Shown here: positions 16,636 through 24,786 of the stretch, in pieces
Layout: each line of letters opens with the position of its first letter
How positions within the stretch are numbered: position 1 is the stretch's first letter
Source of the DNA: Collinsella sp. BG-O-102
Lineage (GTDB): Bacteria; Actinomycetota; Coriobacteriia; Coriobacteriales; Coriobacteriaceae
Direction of reading: 5' to 3'
Assembly (NCBI RefSeq): GCF_023656745.1
Contig: NZ_JAMOKO010000009.1
Location: 37,131-101,130, forward strand
DNA: 64,000 nt
The notes under the pieces: generated by a model
Databases searched by the model: none
The model's input: only the letters and a program-made list of their open reading frames with translations
What the model was told of the DNA's origin: nothing
Program-made: the position numbers and the translations under genes

Positions 16636-17388
16636 ATGACGCAGGCAATAACGGATCCCAAGCAGGCCTCCGCCGCGCTGGCGGAGCTGTTCGGCACCCA
16701 TAAGCGCGTGGTCTTCTTTGGCGGCGCTGGTGTTTCCACGGCAAGTGGCATTCCCGATTTCCGCAGCGTGGACGGCCTGTATCACCAGCAGTTTGCCTAT
16801 CCGCCCGAGACCATGCTGTCGCATAGCTTTTACGAGGCGCATCCTGCGGAGTTCTTCGACTTTTACCGCACCAAGATGATCGCGCTCAACGCTAAACCCA
16901 ACCGCTGCCACACCAAGCTGGCCGAGCTGGAGCGCGCCGGCAAGCTCGACGCCGTGGTGACGCAAAATATCGACGGCCTGCATCAGATGGCCGGCTCACA
17001 GCGAGTGTTTGAGCTGCACGGATCGGTCCATCGCAACATTTGCCAGTCGTGCGGCGCGGTCTATAGCGCCGAGTGGATTTGCTCGCGCGAGCACGAGGAT
17101 GCCGCGGGCGTGCCTGCGTGCCCCGCGTGCGGTGGCCGCATCAAGCCCGATGTAGTGCTCTACGAAGAGCCGCTCGACGAGCATGTGTTGACCGGTGCCG
17201 TTGCCGCCATCGCCGCGGCCGATGCCCTCATTGTGGGCGGGACCTCGCTCGTGGTGTATCCGGCGGCGGGCCTTACGCGTTACTTTACCGGCGATACGCT
17301 GGCCATTTGCAATCTTGCTCCCACCGATCAGGATGCAAATGCCGACCTGCTGATTTCTTGCGACATCGCGGCCGCGTTTGCGTTCTAG
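16636..17388 (+). CDS. NAD-dependent protein deacylase (sirtuin, Sir2 family)
   Basis: This 250-residue class III deacylase removes acyl groups from lysines using NAD+. GAGVSTASGIPDFRS (about residues 30-44) is the NAD site, TQNIDGLH (near 113) and ELHGS (near 130) carry the catalytic Asn/Asp and His. Four zinc cysteines lie in CQSCG and CPACGG. VVYPAAGL closes the Rossmann fold. ATG 16636 with GGAGGA seven bases upstream is chosen over a longer frame. Acyl specificity is not obvious. Confidence 0.93.
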   Translation: MTQAITDPKQASAALAELFGTHKRVVFFGGAGVSTASGIPDFRSVDGLYHQQFAYPPETMLSHSFYEAHPAEFFDFYRTKMIALNAKPNRCHTKLAELERAGKLDAVVTQNIDGLHQMAGSQRVFELHGSVHRNICQSCGAVYSAEWICSREHEDAAGVPACPACGGRIKPDVVLYEEPLDEHVLTGAVAAIAAADALIVGGTSLVVYPAAGLTRYFTGDTLAICNLAPTDQDANADLLISCDIAAAFAF

Positions 17389-17403
17389 CCCGCGCGCGCG
17401 GAT

Positions 17404-17409
17404 ACAATA
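17404..17409 (+). promoter_or_regulatory. Candidate -10 box for the folP-folK fusion gene
   Basis: TACAAT lies 15 bases after the sirtuin stop. A weak TTGCGT is present 20 bases upstream, which is longer than ideal. A GC-rich inverted pair (CCGCCGC / GCGGCGG) sits between it and the AGGAGG ribosome site. Confidence 0.35.
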
Positions 17410-17482
17410 GAAAGACTGATTGCAAAGCGACCCCGCCGCCAGCGCCCAAGCGCGGCGGCGCGGGCATTTTAGGAGGATGTTC

Positions 17483-19231
17483 ATGGCGAACGATAGCAAG
17501 ACATGGCGGTGCGGAAAGTACGAGCTCAGCTTTGACCGCCCGCGCATCATGGGCGTCCTCAACGTGACGCCCGATTCGTTTAGCGATGGCGGTGAGCACT
17601 TCGACCCGGATGCCGCCATCGAGTACGGCCTGGCGATGCTCGACGCCGGTGCCGACATCATCGACGTGGGCGGCGAGTCCACGCGTCCTGGCTTTACCCC
17701 GGTCAACCCCGACGAGGAGGCTCGCCGCGTGCTGCCCGTGGTACGCGCGCTGGCCAAGGAGGGCGCCATCGTCTCGATCGACACGCGTCATGTGGCGGTT
17801 GCCAAGGCGGCCGTGCGCTGCGGCGCCTCGATCGTCAACGACGTGACGGGCTTCACCGATCCCAAGATGGTCGAGTTTGTTAAGACGAGTACCTGCGGCG
17901 TCATCGTGATGCATGCCGGCGAGGTCGCCGCGCCCGCCCGCACGCACGCAACGGTGCAGCTCGATACCTCGGCTGCGGCGTTTGTTGCCGAGAAGGCACG
18001 CGAAGCGGCTGCCGAGGCCGCGCGCGAGGCCGAGAAGCCGGCCCGCCGCCGTCGCGGCAAGCTGCTGGGTGAGCCCAAGGTTGAGGCCAAGCTTCCGGGC
18101 GGCGTGGTGCAGCCCTCGTTGCCGTTTGGCGAACCGGAGCCCACGTCCGAGCCCGCAACCGAGCTGGGGCAGGAGACGCCGGCCGCCGAGCAGGTTGCTG
18201 CCGCCGAGACCGTCGCGCCCGCGCCCGAGGCCGCGCCCGCAGCCACCGAGGCCGCATCGGAGTCCAATGACCGCCTGGCCGCCATGATGCGCCGCAGTGC
18301 CCGCCGTGAGGAGGCCTATGTGCCCACCTCGCAGCTCCGCCGCTTTACCCTGCCCGATTCGGCGCCCATCATGCGCCGTGTCATGGGCTTTCTGTCCGAC
18401 CAGGCCCGCACGCTCATCCATGCCGGCGTGTCGCGCGACCGCATCTGCATCGATCCCGGCCCGGGCTTTGGCAAGACGGCCAACGAGGATATCGTCATCC
18501 AGCGTGAGACCGCCAAGATGGCGTCGCTGGGCTATCCGCTCATGTGCGCCGTGTCGCGCAAGCGTTTTGTGGGCGCCGTCTCGGGCGTGACCGAGGCCGC
18601 CGCGCGCGATGCCGCCACGTTTGGCGTATGCCTGGGCGCTATCCAGGCCGGTGCCAACATCGTGCGCGTGCACGACGTCACTGGCTTTGCGCACTTCCTG
18701 AACGGCTACTGGGCTGTCGCCAAGCCGCAGCCGCGCCGTGCGTTTGTGGCCGTGGGCTCCAACCTGGGGCATCGTTGCGACAACATCCGCGCCGCACGCG
18801 ACATGATCGCCGAGATTCCGCTCACCTGCGTGTCCAACTGCTCGCGCATCTACGAGAGCGAGCCGGCCTACGAGACGCGCCAAGATGCGTTTGCCAACGC
18901 CGTCATCGAGATCAAGACCGAGCTGGCGCCGCTGGTGCTGCTCGACGAGCTTATGAAGATCGAGGCTGAGCTGGGGCGCGACCGCTCCAAGAAGGCCAAG
19001 GTCAACGGTCCGCGCACCATCGACCTGGACCTGCTGTGGATGGACGGCGAGATCCATGGCGGCAAAAAGCTGCGCCTGCCGCATCCACTCATTGGCGAGC
19101 GCGACTTTGTACTGGTGCCGCTCGAGGATCTGATGCACGACCCGGCGCGGTTCTTCCGCTACAACGGTGTCGAGGTCAAGGAGCCCGAGGACCGCGTGGG
19201 CCATATCGTGGGCGAATTGGGGCGTATGTAG
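17483..19231 (+). CDS. folP-folK: Fused dihydropteroate synthase / HPPK (FolP-FolK) with large internal insert
   Basis: This 582-residue bifunctional folate enzyme has dihydropteroate synthase first, then 6-hydroxymethyl-dihydropterin pyrophosphokinase. DHPS motifs: IMGVLNVTPDSFSDGG (about 22-37), DVGGESTRPG (near 63), SIDT near 98, IVNDVTG near 116, then DPGPGFGK near 324 and a closing RVHDV. HPPK begins AFVAVGSNLGHR near 420 and holds NGPRTIDLDLL and PHPLIGERDFV. Between VIVMHAGE (about 140) and IMRRVMGFL (about 297) lies a roughly 150-residue Ala/Glu/Pro/Arg-rich insert absent from ordinary DHPS. AGGAGG stands six bases before the ATG. The frame is intact and both catalytic sets are present, so activity is expected. 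Confidence 0.92.
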   Translation: MANDSKTWRCGKYELSFDRPRIMGVLNVTPDSFSDGGEHFDPDAAIEYGLAMLDAGADIIDVGGESTRPGFTPVNPDEEARRVLPVVRALAKEGAIVSIDTRHVAVAKAAVRCGASIVNDVTGFTDPKMVEFVKTSTCGVIVMHAGEVAAPARTHATVQLDTSAAAFVAEKAREAAAEAAREAEKPARRRRGKLLGEPKVEAKLPGGVVQPSLPFGEPEPTSEPATELGQETPAAEQVAAAETVAPAPEAAPAATEAASESNDRLAAMMRRSARREEAYVPTSQLRRFTLPDSAPIMRRVMGFLSDQARTLIHAGVSRDRICIDPGPGFGKTANEDIVIQRETAKMASLGYPLMCAVSRKRFVGAVSGVTEAAARDAATFGVCLGAIQAGANIVRVHDVTGFAHFLNGYWAVAKPQPRRAFVAVGSNLGHRCDNIRAARDMIAEIPLTCVSNCSRIYESEPAYETRQDAFANAVIEIKTELAPLVLLDELMKIEAELGRDRSKKAKVNGPRTIDLDLLWMDGEIHGGKKLRLPHPLIGERDFVLVPLEDLMHDPARFFRYNGVEVKEPEDRVGHIVGELGRM

Positions 19232-19933
19232 ATGATTGAGATGAATGTTGTAGCCGCCGGCACCGAGCTTGACGCCGCGCGCGACGCGGGTCGCGAGGGT
19301 GTGTCCGCGGGCTGGTGCGCTTGGAGCGCGGGCGAGGCGTCGTTGACGTTTTCGCTGGTCGTGCGCCCGGACGTGAATATGCATGCCTTCCACGGCCTGC
19401 CGTTTGTGGCGGCGATGGGCATGATGGACGCGCTCGCGGGCACGGCGTCGACGCCGGGCCTGGGCCTTGCCGGCAAGGTGGGCATCCAGTGGCCGAGTGA
19501 CATCGTGTGCGGTGCGCCTGTGTTTGAGACGTCGTTCGCGCGCGTCACCGTCAACGGCGGCGCCGGTGCTGCGGGCATGTTCGGTGCCGTGACGGTGGAT
19601 ATTGAGCGTTCGGCATTGAGCGAGCTCGGTGTGGATGCGGCCGACGAAGCGCTGGTCGAGGAGTTGTCTGCCGCCGTGCTGACCCGTGTGGACGCCTGGG
19701 CGGCTGTTGCCAATACGCCGCAGGGCGCCGCAGGTCCGCTGGCCCCCGTGTTGGGCGAGTACTTCGACATGGTGCCGCTGCTGGGTCGCCAAGTTGCGGC
19801 GGTGTCGCCCAGCGGCTTGCCGCTTGCTGTTGGTGTATTTGCGGGCCTGGACATCTGGGGTCGTGCGACCATCAAGACCGATGCCGGCGAGCAGGAGTTT
19901 CCGCCCGAGGCCGTACGCATTCGCGGGCTGTAG
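19232..19933 (+). CDS. Degenerate biotin-protein-ligase-like (BirA-fold) protein
   Basis: This 233-residue protein starts immediately after the fol stop, so it is in the same operon. Its layout resembles the BirA/LplA catalytic fold: GWCAWSAGEASLTFSLVVRP corresponds to the loop and strand after the biotin-binding GRGRxGR, and KVGIQWPSDIVC to the KWPNDI strand. The C-terminus GVFAGLDIWGRATI resembles the small BirA C-domain. The GRGRxGR signature is not present, and the catalytic lysine position reads Gln. Biotinylation activity is therefore doubtful. The nearby coaX gene supports the kinship, since birA and coaX are often neighbours. I infer a pseudoenzyme or a divergent ligase. Confidence 0.55.
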   Translation: MIEMNVVAAGTELDAARDAGREGVSAGWCAWSAGEASLTFSLVVRPDVNMHAFHGLPFVAAMGMMDALAGTASTPGLGLAGKVGIQWPSDIVCGAPVFETSFARVTVNGGAGAAGMFGAVTVDIERSALSELGVDAADEALVEELSAAVLTRVDAWAAVANTPQGAAGPLAPVLGEYFDMVPLLGRQVAAVSPSGLPLAVGVFAGLDIWGRATIKTDAGEQEFPPEAVRIRGL

Positions 19934-19970
19934 CGCGAGGCGTCCGCGTCCATAGATAACAATGACAACG

Positions 19971-20004
19971 AAGCCCTCCTCGGCCTGCACCGGGGAGGGC
20001 TTTT
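19971..20004 (+). terminator. Terminator after the BirA-like gene
   Basis: AAGCCCTCC pairs with GGAGGGCTT across a 14-base partly paired loop and is followed by TTTT. Confidence 0.8.
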
Positions 20005-20030
20005 GCGTGACTGTGGAGCGGCATCTCGGT

Positions 20031-20073
20031 CCTATTCCTCAAAATCGAAAAAATTTCGATTTTGAGGAATAGG
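20031..20073. repeat. Perfect 20-bp palindrome with 3-base loop
   Basis: CCTATTCCTCAAAATCGAAA (20031-20050) is exactly repeated in inverse at 20054-20073 around AAA. It lies between the convergent BirA-like gene and coaX. It has no T-run on either side. It could still block transcription as a hairpin or be a REP-like unit. Confidence 0.85.
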
Positions 20074-20128
20074 CTTGGCGAACGTTTGCGGGGCTGTGAC
20101 ATCGGGCGTGCTCGACTTAAGCCCCGTC

Positions 20129-20902
20129 TTACCCCAGCTCCTGCATGCGGCGGTAGATTTCGCAGATGCCCTTGATGGTGAGCTGTCCGTCGACCACGTC
20201 GAAGGCATCGGTCGAATCGGCGACGATGCCGGCGAGACCGCCCGTGGCGATAACGGTGGCGTCCTCGCGGCCCAGCTCGCGCTTCATGCGCGCGACCAAG
20301 CCCTCGGCCATGGCGGCGGCGCCCGTTACGGCGCCGACCTTGATGCACTCCTCGGTATCGCGGCCGATGGCGTGCTCCGGCGCCTCGAGCGGAACGCTGG
20401 CGAGCTTGGCGGCACGGGCGGCAAGCGCGTCCATGGAGATGCGGATGCCCGGCGCGATCGCTCCGCCAATGTAATAACCGTCCTTATCGATGACGTCGAT
20501 ATTGGTCGCGGTGCCAAAGTCCACCACGATCGCCGGCGCGCCGTAGAAAGTCTCGGCCGCAACGGCGTTGGCGACGCGATCGGCACCTACGGCCTGGGGG
20601 CGCGCCGCGCGCAGCTTGGTTACGGCGGCCGTCTGCGGCCCGATGACGATGGCGTCCGCGGCAATGCGGTCGGCCACGGCGTGCCACTCGCGCGAGAGCT
20701 GCGGCACCACGCCCGCAAAGGCGATTGCGTCGACCGCGTCGAGCGAAAGGCCGTACATCTTAAAGAAACCCATCAGGCGCACATGGATCTCGTCGGCGGT
20801 ATAGGAGCGGTCGGTGGGCATGCGCCACGACTGCACCAGCTCGTCTCCGTCAAACAGGCCCATGGCCGTCTGCGTGTTTCCCATATCGATAGCGAGCAGC
20901 AT
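20129..20902 (-). CDS. coaX: Type III pantothenate kinase
   Basis: This 257-residue enzyme phosphorylates pantothenate, the first step to coenzyme A. MLLAIDMGNTQTAMGLF holds the N-terminal phosphate loop. GADRVANAVAA and the sequence VVDFGTATNIDVID (about 124-137) carry catalytic Asp residues, and GGAIAPGI plus ATGGLAG complete the ASKHA fold. Start 20902 is chosen for the GGGAG six bases upstream; a GVDM-containing extension to 20923 is possible. A TACAAT -10-like element occurs about 37 bases upstream. Confidence 0.93.
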   Translation of the reverse strand: MLLAIDMGNTQTAMGLFDGDELVQSWRMPTDRSYTADEIHVRLMGFFKMYGLSLDAVDAIAFAGVVPQLSREWHAVADRIAADAIVIGPQTAAVTKLRAARPQAVGADRVANAVAAETFYGAPAIVVDFGTATNIDVIDKDGYYIGGAIAPGIRISMDALAARAAKLASVPLEAPEHAIGRDTEECIKVGAVTGAAAMAEGLVARMKRELGREDATVIATGGLAGIVADSTDAFDVVDGQLTIKGICEIYRRMQELG

Positions 20903-21039
20903 GTCTACTCCCGGTGTTGGCATAAAAGGACGCGCACCATTGTATACGCGCCGTCGACGGCGCTCGGCCGCGATTCGTTTACAGTGATAGGGGCTGAGGG
21001 GTTTTAAATATGAAGGAATTATGCTCTACGAGATTTTCC

Positions 21040-21068
21040 TTGCCGTTTACCGAACTCCCGCGTAATAT
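21040..21068 (+). promoter_or_regulatory. Promoter of the initiator tRNA gene
   Basis: TTGCCG (21040-21045) and TAATAT (21063-21068) are separated by 17 bases, and the tRNA begins about 32 bases after the -10 box. Spacing is ideal for a housekeeping sigma factor. Confidence 0.6.
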
Positions 21069-21099
21069 TCTTTTTTGCGCACATGAGGCGCCCAGACAT

Positions 21100-21176
21100 T
21101 GCGGGGTGGAGCAGTCTGGTAGCTCGCCGGGCTCATAACCCGGAGGTCGTAGGTTCAAATCCTGCCCCCGCGACCA
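21100..21176 (+). tRNA. tRNA-fMet (CAT), initiator type
   Basis: A complete 77-nt cloverleaf with encoded CCA. The anticodon loop is CTCATAA. The anticodon stem CCGGG/CCCGG gives the three G:C pairs typical of initiator tRNA. The first pair is T1-G72, a weak pair, in keeping with initiators, which avoid a strong 1:72 pair. The T arm GTTCAAAT and D arm AGCAGTCTGGTAGCT are canonical. It is a single-gene unit with its own promoter and terminator. Confidence 0.95.
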
Positions 21177-21186
21177 AGAACTTGCA

Positions 21187-21215
21187 GCTCGTCGGCCTAG
21201 CCGGCGAGCTTTTTT
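21187..21215 (+). terminator. Terminator after tRNA-fMet
   Basis: GCTCGTCGGC pairs with GCCGGCGAGC (one mismatch) around CTA and is followed by TTTTTT. Confidence 0.85.
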
Positions 21216-21263
21216 GTTATTTCGGGACCGTGTTTTCGGTCCAATTCTCGGCCTCTCAAACAA

Positions 21264-21486
21264 AATCTCGATCTGTAACATCTAGACCCGATTTGGGCGG
21301 CTAGGTGTTACAGGTCGAGATATACCGGTGGGTTGGGTCGTGTTTGTCTAAATCTGTAACACGAGGGACGGATTTTGCCGAGTTGTTGTTATAGATTGAG
21401 ATTTTCTAGCAGGCGGGTTTGGTTTGTCTCGATCTGTAACAGTAAGACCCAGTTTTACCGCGTAACTGTTACAGATTGAGACAAAC
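21264..21486. repeat. Three tandem palindromes, ~80-bp period
   Basis: Three consecutive inverted repeats occur at about 21264-21322, 21341-21404 and 21422-21486. Each has arms related to TCTCGATCTGTAACA and its complement TGTTACAGATTGAGA. Centres and spacers differ. Arms of the third copy are almost perfect; the second is most decayed. The array fills most of the gap between the tRNA terminator and the OYE gene. It resembles a BIME/REP cluster rather than CRISPR, because arms are palindromic and no direct-repeat/spacer pattern or cas gene is present. Confidence 0.8.
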
Positions 21487-21623
21487 CGACGGGCCGCCCC
21501 GCCCCATCCACCTGTCGCTACCTGCTGTCTGCCGATTTCCGTTGCGCCGCTGTGCCCCCATGCCATATCCTCTAGACAACTACGCGGCACCATCGCCGCC
21601 GCGTCTACAAGAGAGGAATGTCC

Positions 21624-23654
21624 ATGACCGCACCTGCATCCAAGCTGCTCCAGCCCATTACGGTTGGCCCCCTTGAGCTCAAGAACCGCATTATGTTCCC
21701 GCCGCTGACCACCGGCTACGAGGAGCGCGACGGCTCCATTGGCGAGCGCAGCCTGGCTTTTTACGAGCGCCTGGCCCGTGGCGGCGTGAGCTACATCGTC
21801 ATCGGCGACGTCGCTCCCGTTATGACCGCAAGCCCCACGCCCAAGCTGGCGACCGACGCCCAGATCCCCACGTTTAAGGCGCTGGCCGACGCCGTCCACA
21901 AGCACGGTGCCAAGGTCGCGCTGCAGCTGTTCCACCCCGAGTACGACGTGCCCGGCGTCGGCCGCATGGTCATGGGATCCATGGCCGCCGCCAAGGCCGC
22001 GCAGGAAGCCAAGGCCGCCGGCGACGAGGAGACCTTTGCCGCCAAGATGGCCGAGTCCAACGAGATCCGCAAGCAGGCATATGCCAAACTGCACCACGAC
22101 ATGCAGCACTTTGTGAACGAGGCGAGCGTAGAGCAGCTTACCCAGATCAAGGAGGCCATCGCCGCCTCGGCCGCTCGCGCGCAGCAGGCCGGAATCGACG
22201 CCATCGAGGTCCACGGCGACCGCCTGGTGGGTTCGCTGTGCTCGGCCATCCTCAACAAGCGCACCGACGAGTACGGTGGCTCGTTTAAGAACCGCGTTCG
22301 CTATGCGCTCGAGGTCGTCGCTGCCATTAAGGAAGCCGCGCCGCAGCTGATGGTGGAGTACAAGCTCCCCGTGATCATGGAGAACCCCGACGGCACGCCG
22401 CGCGGCAAGGGTGGCCTGCAGCCCGACGAGGCCTGCGAGTTTGCCAAGCTGCTCGAGGGCGCGGGCATCGACATGATCCAGGTCGCACAGGCCAACCACA
22501 CCGGCAACATGGGCGACACTATTCCGCCCATGGGCGCCATGCCCTACAACTGGACGCTGCCGGTGGCCGAGCGCGTCAAGGCCCTGGTCTCCGTGCCGGT
22601 GGCAACCGTCGGCCGTGTTGTCTCGGTCGAGGCGGGCGAGAAGATCCTGGAAGACGGCTCGGCCGACATCATCGCCTACGGCCGCTCGCTCATGTGCGAC
22701 CCCGACATTGCGCTGAAGGCCGCCACGGGCGAGCCCATCCGCGAGTGCCTCAACTGCAACAAGGGCTGCGTCGATGCGATTCAAAACCGCAAGTACATCT
22801 CGTGCGTGCTCAATGCCGAGAACGGCGACGAGGCGACCATCGCCATCAAGCCGGGCGAGGGCGACAAGAAGATCGCCGTCGTGGGCGGCGGTATTGCCGG
22901 CCTGGAGGCCGCGCGCGTGGCGGCCAAGCGCGGTTACGACGTGACCGTCTACGAGGCGAGCGATCATCTGGGCGGCCAGATTGTGCTGGCGGCCGCGCCT
23001 CCGCGCAAGGACGAGATCATGCGCTCGGTCGAGTATTACGAGAAGATTCTGCCCGGCCTGGGCGTGAAGGTTGAGCTCAACCATGCCGCTACCGCTGAGG
23101 ACCTCAACGCCGCCGACGCCGCGATTGTGGCCGTGGGCGCACATGACGTGGTCATCCCCGTTCCGGGCGCCGACTCGGAGAAGGTCGTCTCGAGCTGGGA
23201 CGTGCTGGCCGGCAAGGTGGAGCTTACGGGCCGCGTCGTCGTCATTGGCGGCGGCCTGGTGGGCACCGAGACTGCCGAGTACCTGCTGCAGCACGGCTGC
23301 GAGGTGGCGATTGTCGAGATGCTCGACAAGATTGCCGCGGGCGAGTCCGAGACCATTCTGCCGCTGATCATGAGCGACTTTGCCGAGCACAACGTGGAGC
23401 AGCACGTGAAGACCCGCCTGACCGCCATTACCGATGAGGGCGTGGAGGCCATTCGCACCACCGAGGACGGCGCCGAGGAGCCGGTGAAGATCGCCTGCGA
23501 TTACGTGGTGATGGCCGTGGGCTCCAAGGCCAACGCGTTTGACCTTGATGGCGTGACGGTGCCCGTGACCTGCGTGGGCGACTGCTCGGGCGAGCGCACC
23601 GCCGACATTGCGAGCGCCATTCGCACGGCATATCACGCGGCCAACGAGCTGTAG
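21624..23654 (+). CDS. OYE-type NADH:flavin oxidoreductase / 2,4-dienoyl-CoA reductase-like enzyme
   Basis: This 676-residue multidomain flavoenzyme has an old-yellow-enzyme barrel first (ITVGPLELKNRIMFPPL at about 11-27, then EVHGDRLVGSL near 200). A [4Fe-4S] motif follows, CLNCNKGC then Cys after 11 residues, near 373-392. The C-terminal half is an FAD/NAD(P) reductase with VVGGGIAGLEAARVAAKRG near 420 and VIGGGLVGTETAEYLLQHG near 538. The family includes FadH, BaiCD/BaiH and trimethylamine dehydrogenase; it reduces activated C=C bonds in an electron-transfer chain. The substrate is unknown. In gut Coriobacteriia, such genes often act on bile acids, enoates or xenobiotics (inference). GAGAGGA favours ATG 21624 over 21618. 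Confidence 0.88.
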   Translation: MTAPASKLLQPITVGPLELKNRIMFPPLTTGYEERDGSIGERSLAFYERLARGGVSYIVIGDVAPVMTASPTPKLATDAQIPTFKALADAVHKHGAKVALQLFHPEYDVPGVGRMVMGSMAAAKAAQEAKAAGDEETFAAKMAESNEIRKQAYAKLHHDMQHFVNEASVEQLTQIKEAIAASAARAQQAGIDAIEVHGDRLVGSLCSAILNKRTDEYGGSFKNRVRYALEVVAAIKEAAPQLMVEYKLPVIMENPDGTPRGKGGLQPDEACEFAKLLEGAGIDMIQVAQANHTGNMGDTIPPMGAMPYNWTLPVAERVKALVSVPVATVGRVVSVEAGEKILEDGSADIIAYGRSLMCDPDIALKAATGEPIRECLNCNKGCVDAIQNRKYISCVLNAENGDEATIAIKPGEGDKKIAVVGGGIAGLEAARVAAKRGYDVTVYEASDHLGGQIVLAAAPPRKDEIMRSVEYYEKILPGLGVKVELNHAATAEDLNAADAAIVAVGAHDVVIPVPGADSEKVVSSWDVLAGKVELTGRVVVIGGGLVGTETAEYLLQHGCEVAIVEMLDKIAAGESETILPLIMSDFAEHNVEQHVKTRLTAITDEGVEAIRTTEDGAEEPVKIACDYVVMAVGSKANAFDLDGVTVPVTCVGDCSGERTADIASAIRTAYHAANEL

Positions 23655-23729
23655 TTGAACATCGCGGCCAGGCGGGGCGGTAGCACGGATCCGTCTCGCC
23701 CGGCTGTGTCCCGTTGGGTGTCAACCGGT

Positions 23730-23766
23730 GCGGGGCCTGCAAGCGCAGCAGGTCCCGCCCTTTTTG
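23730..23766 (+). terminator. Terminator after the OYE-type gene
   Basis: GCGGGGCCTGC pairs with GCAGGTCCCGC (one mismatch) around AAGCGCA and is followed by TTTTT. Confidence 0.85.
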
Positions 23767-24094
23767 TTTTGCTCCGGTGGATGGCAATGCGCGGTAATCA
23801 TGAGGAGTGAGGAGGTCTACTGTCCTGCAGATCACTCAAAATTATTGGGGGAGGGGTTAATAACTATATCCTCTATACCAAAGGACATAAAGAGATGCCA
23901 ATTTTGTTGACAAGCGAATGACGATTAGCTGCGAGTCAGCTACCAGCGTAAATAATCGATAAAGAAATGTCGTAATTTGGTGCCAAATGCCCAGATAACG
24001 CCGCGTCTATTTTAATTAACTGCTTTGAGCAAACGCTAAAATGCTACTATCTAACTTGCACGTAAGAAAGCAGATTAACGGTTAAGGCTAAGAA
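23767..24094. other. AT-rich intergenic region
   Basis: About 330 bases of clearly lower GC than the surroundings separate the OYE terminator from the HTH gene. I see no credible ORF, tRNA or strong hairpin. A small inverted pair AATTTGGTGCCAAAT occurs near 23969. The composition suggests a horizontally acquired border or a regulatory region of the HTH gene. Confidence 0.5.
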
Positions 24095-24499
24095 GTGGCA
24101 GGTATGTCGGAAGCAACTAGGACTCGCACGCATGCGCCCGAGGTTAGGCAGCGCGCCGTCGAGATCCTTCAAGAGGGGGTCGGTCATCGCGCCCTCGCCG
24201 CGGAGCTTGGCATTCCCCAGGCCACGGCTCGTCAGTGGGCCCGCGCGTATGCCGTGGGCGGTGCCGACGCCGTTCTCAATGCCGGTTCGCATCATCACAC
24301 CTATTCGTACGACGTAAAGCTCGCTGTGGTTAAGGACCGTCTGGAAAACGGCTTGACGGTTCGCGAGGCCATGATCAAGCACAAGATTCCCAGCGAGTCT
24401 TCGGTCAAGGCTTGGTGCCGTCAGTACCGCGAGAGCGGTGAGGCCGCACTGGTCGATAAGCCGCGCGGTCGCAAGCCGCGCGTTAAAAAGGCGGAATAG
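24095..24499 (+). CDS. Stand-alone helix-turn-helix protein, IS3/IS150 OrfA-like
   Basis: This 134-residue basic protein contains two HTH units. The first is EVRQRAVEILQEGVGHRALA with AELGIPQATARQWARAY (about 18-52). The second is YDVKLAVVKDRLENGLTVRE with AMIKHKIPSESSVKAWCRQY (about 70-110). The tail is Lys/Arg-rich. This is the fold of transposase subunit OrfA. No OrfB (DDE integrase) follows and no terminal inverted repeats are evident. It is either a remnant of an insertion sequence or a domesticated DNA-binding regulator. GTG 24095 has an AAGG upstream; ATG 24104 is an alternative. A good terminator follows. Confidence 0.7.
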   Translation: MAGMSEATRTRTHAPEVRQRAVEILQEGVGHRALAAELGIPQATARQWARAYAVGGADAVLNAGSHHHTYSYDVKLAVVKDRLENGLTVREAMIKHKIPSESSVKAWCRQYRESGEAALVDKPRGRKPRVKKAE

Positions 24500-24510
24500 C
24501 AAACGGGATG

Positions 24511-24535
24511 GTGCGCCCACAGGGGCGCATTTTTC
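24511..24535 (+). terminator. Terminator after the OrfA-like gene
   Basis: GTGCGCCC pairs with GGGCGCAT around ACAG and is followed by TTTTTC. The 250 bases between here and echA hold no recognised gene; an inverted CAATTG pair lies near 24730-24755. Confidence 0.8.
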
Positions 24536-24786
24536 TTGCCGCGCCAACTTTTTGGACCGCCGCGAGCCTATCGGGACATCCTCCAAAATGGCCAATAAAC
24601 CGCGCGCAGTGGCCCGCGCGCCTGTCGCTGCGATAGGGGGAGCGTCGCCCCTTTGCTCCAATGCGGACAGACTCCTTGCCCCGTACGCCTAAAACTCCCC
24701 AGTTGACCGAAAACCCGCTGCCGCTACTCATCAATTGAGCTATAACGTTAAACAATTGCAGCGTTTTTGCATGGGGGAGTGATGGT

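Noticed and set aside
17285..19990. Very long antisense open frame over the fol genes (also 2149-3933, 21348-23636 and 50599-53064 on the minus strand)
   Set aside because: They mirror strong genes on the other strand, have unnatural Ala/Arg/His/Gly-rich composition and no family motifs. High-GC codon bias explains them.
21264..21486. Possible short CRISPR array
   Set aside because: Only three units, each palindromic with unequal centres; no constant direct repeat with unique spacers, and no cas genes nearby.
24095..24499. Complete insertion sequence
   Set aside because: No OrfB, no terminal inverted repeats and no target duplication were visible.
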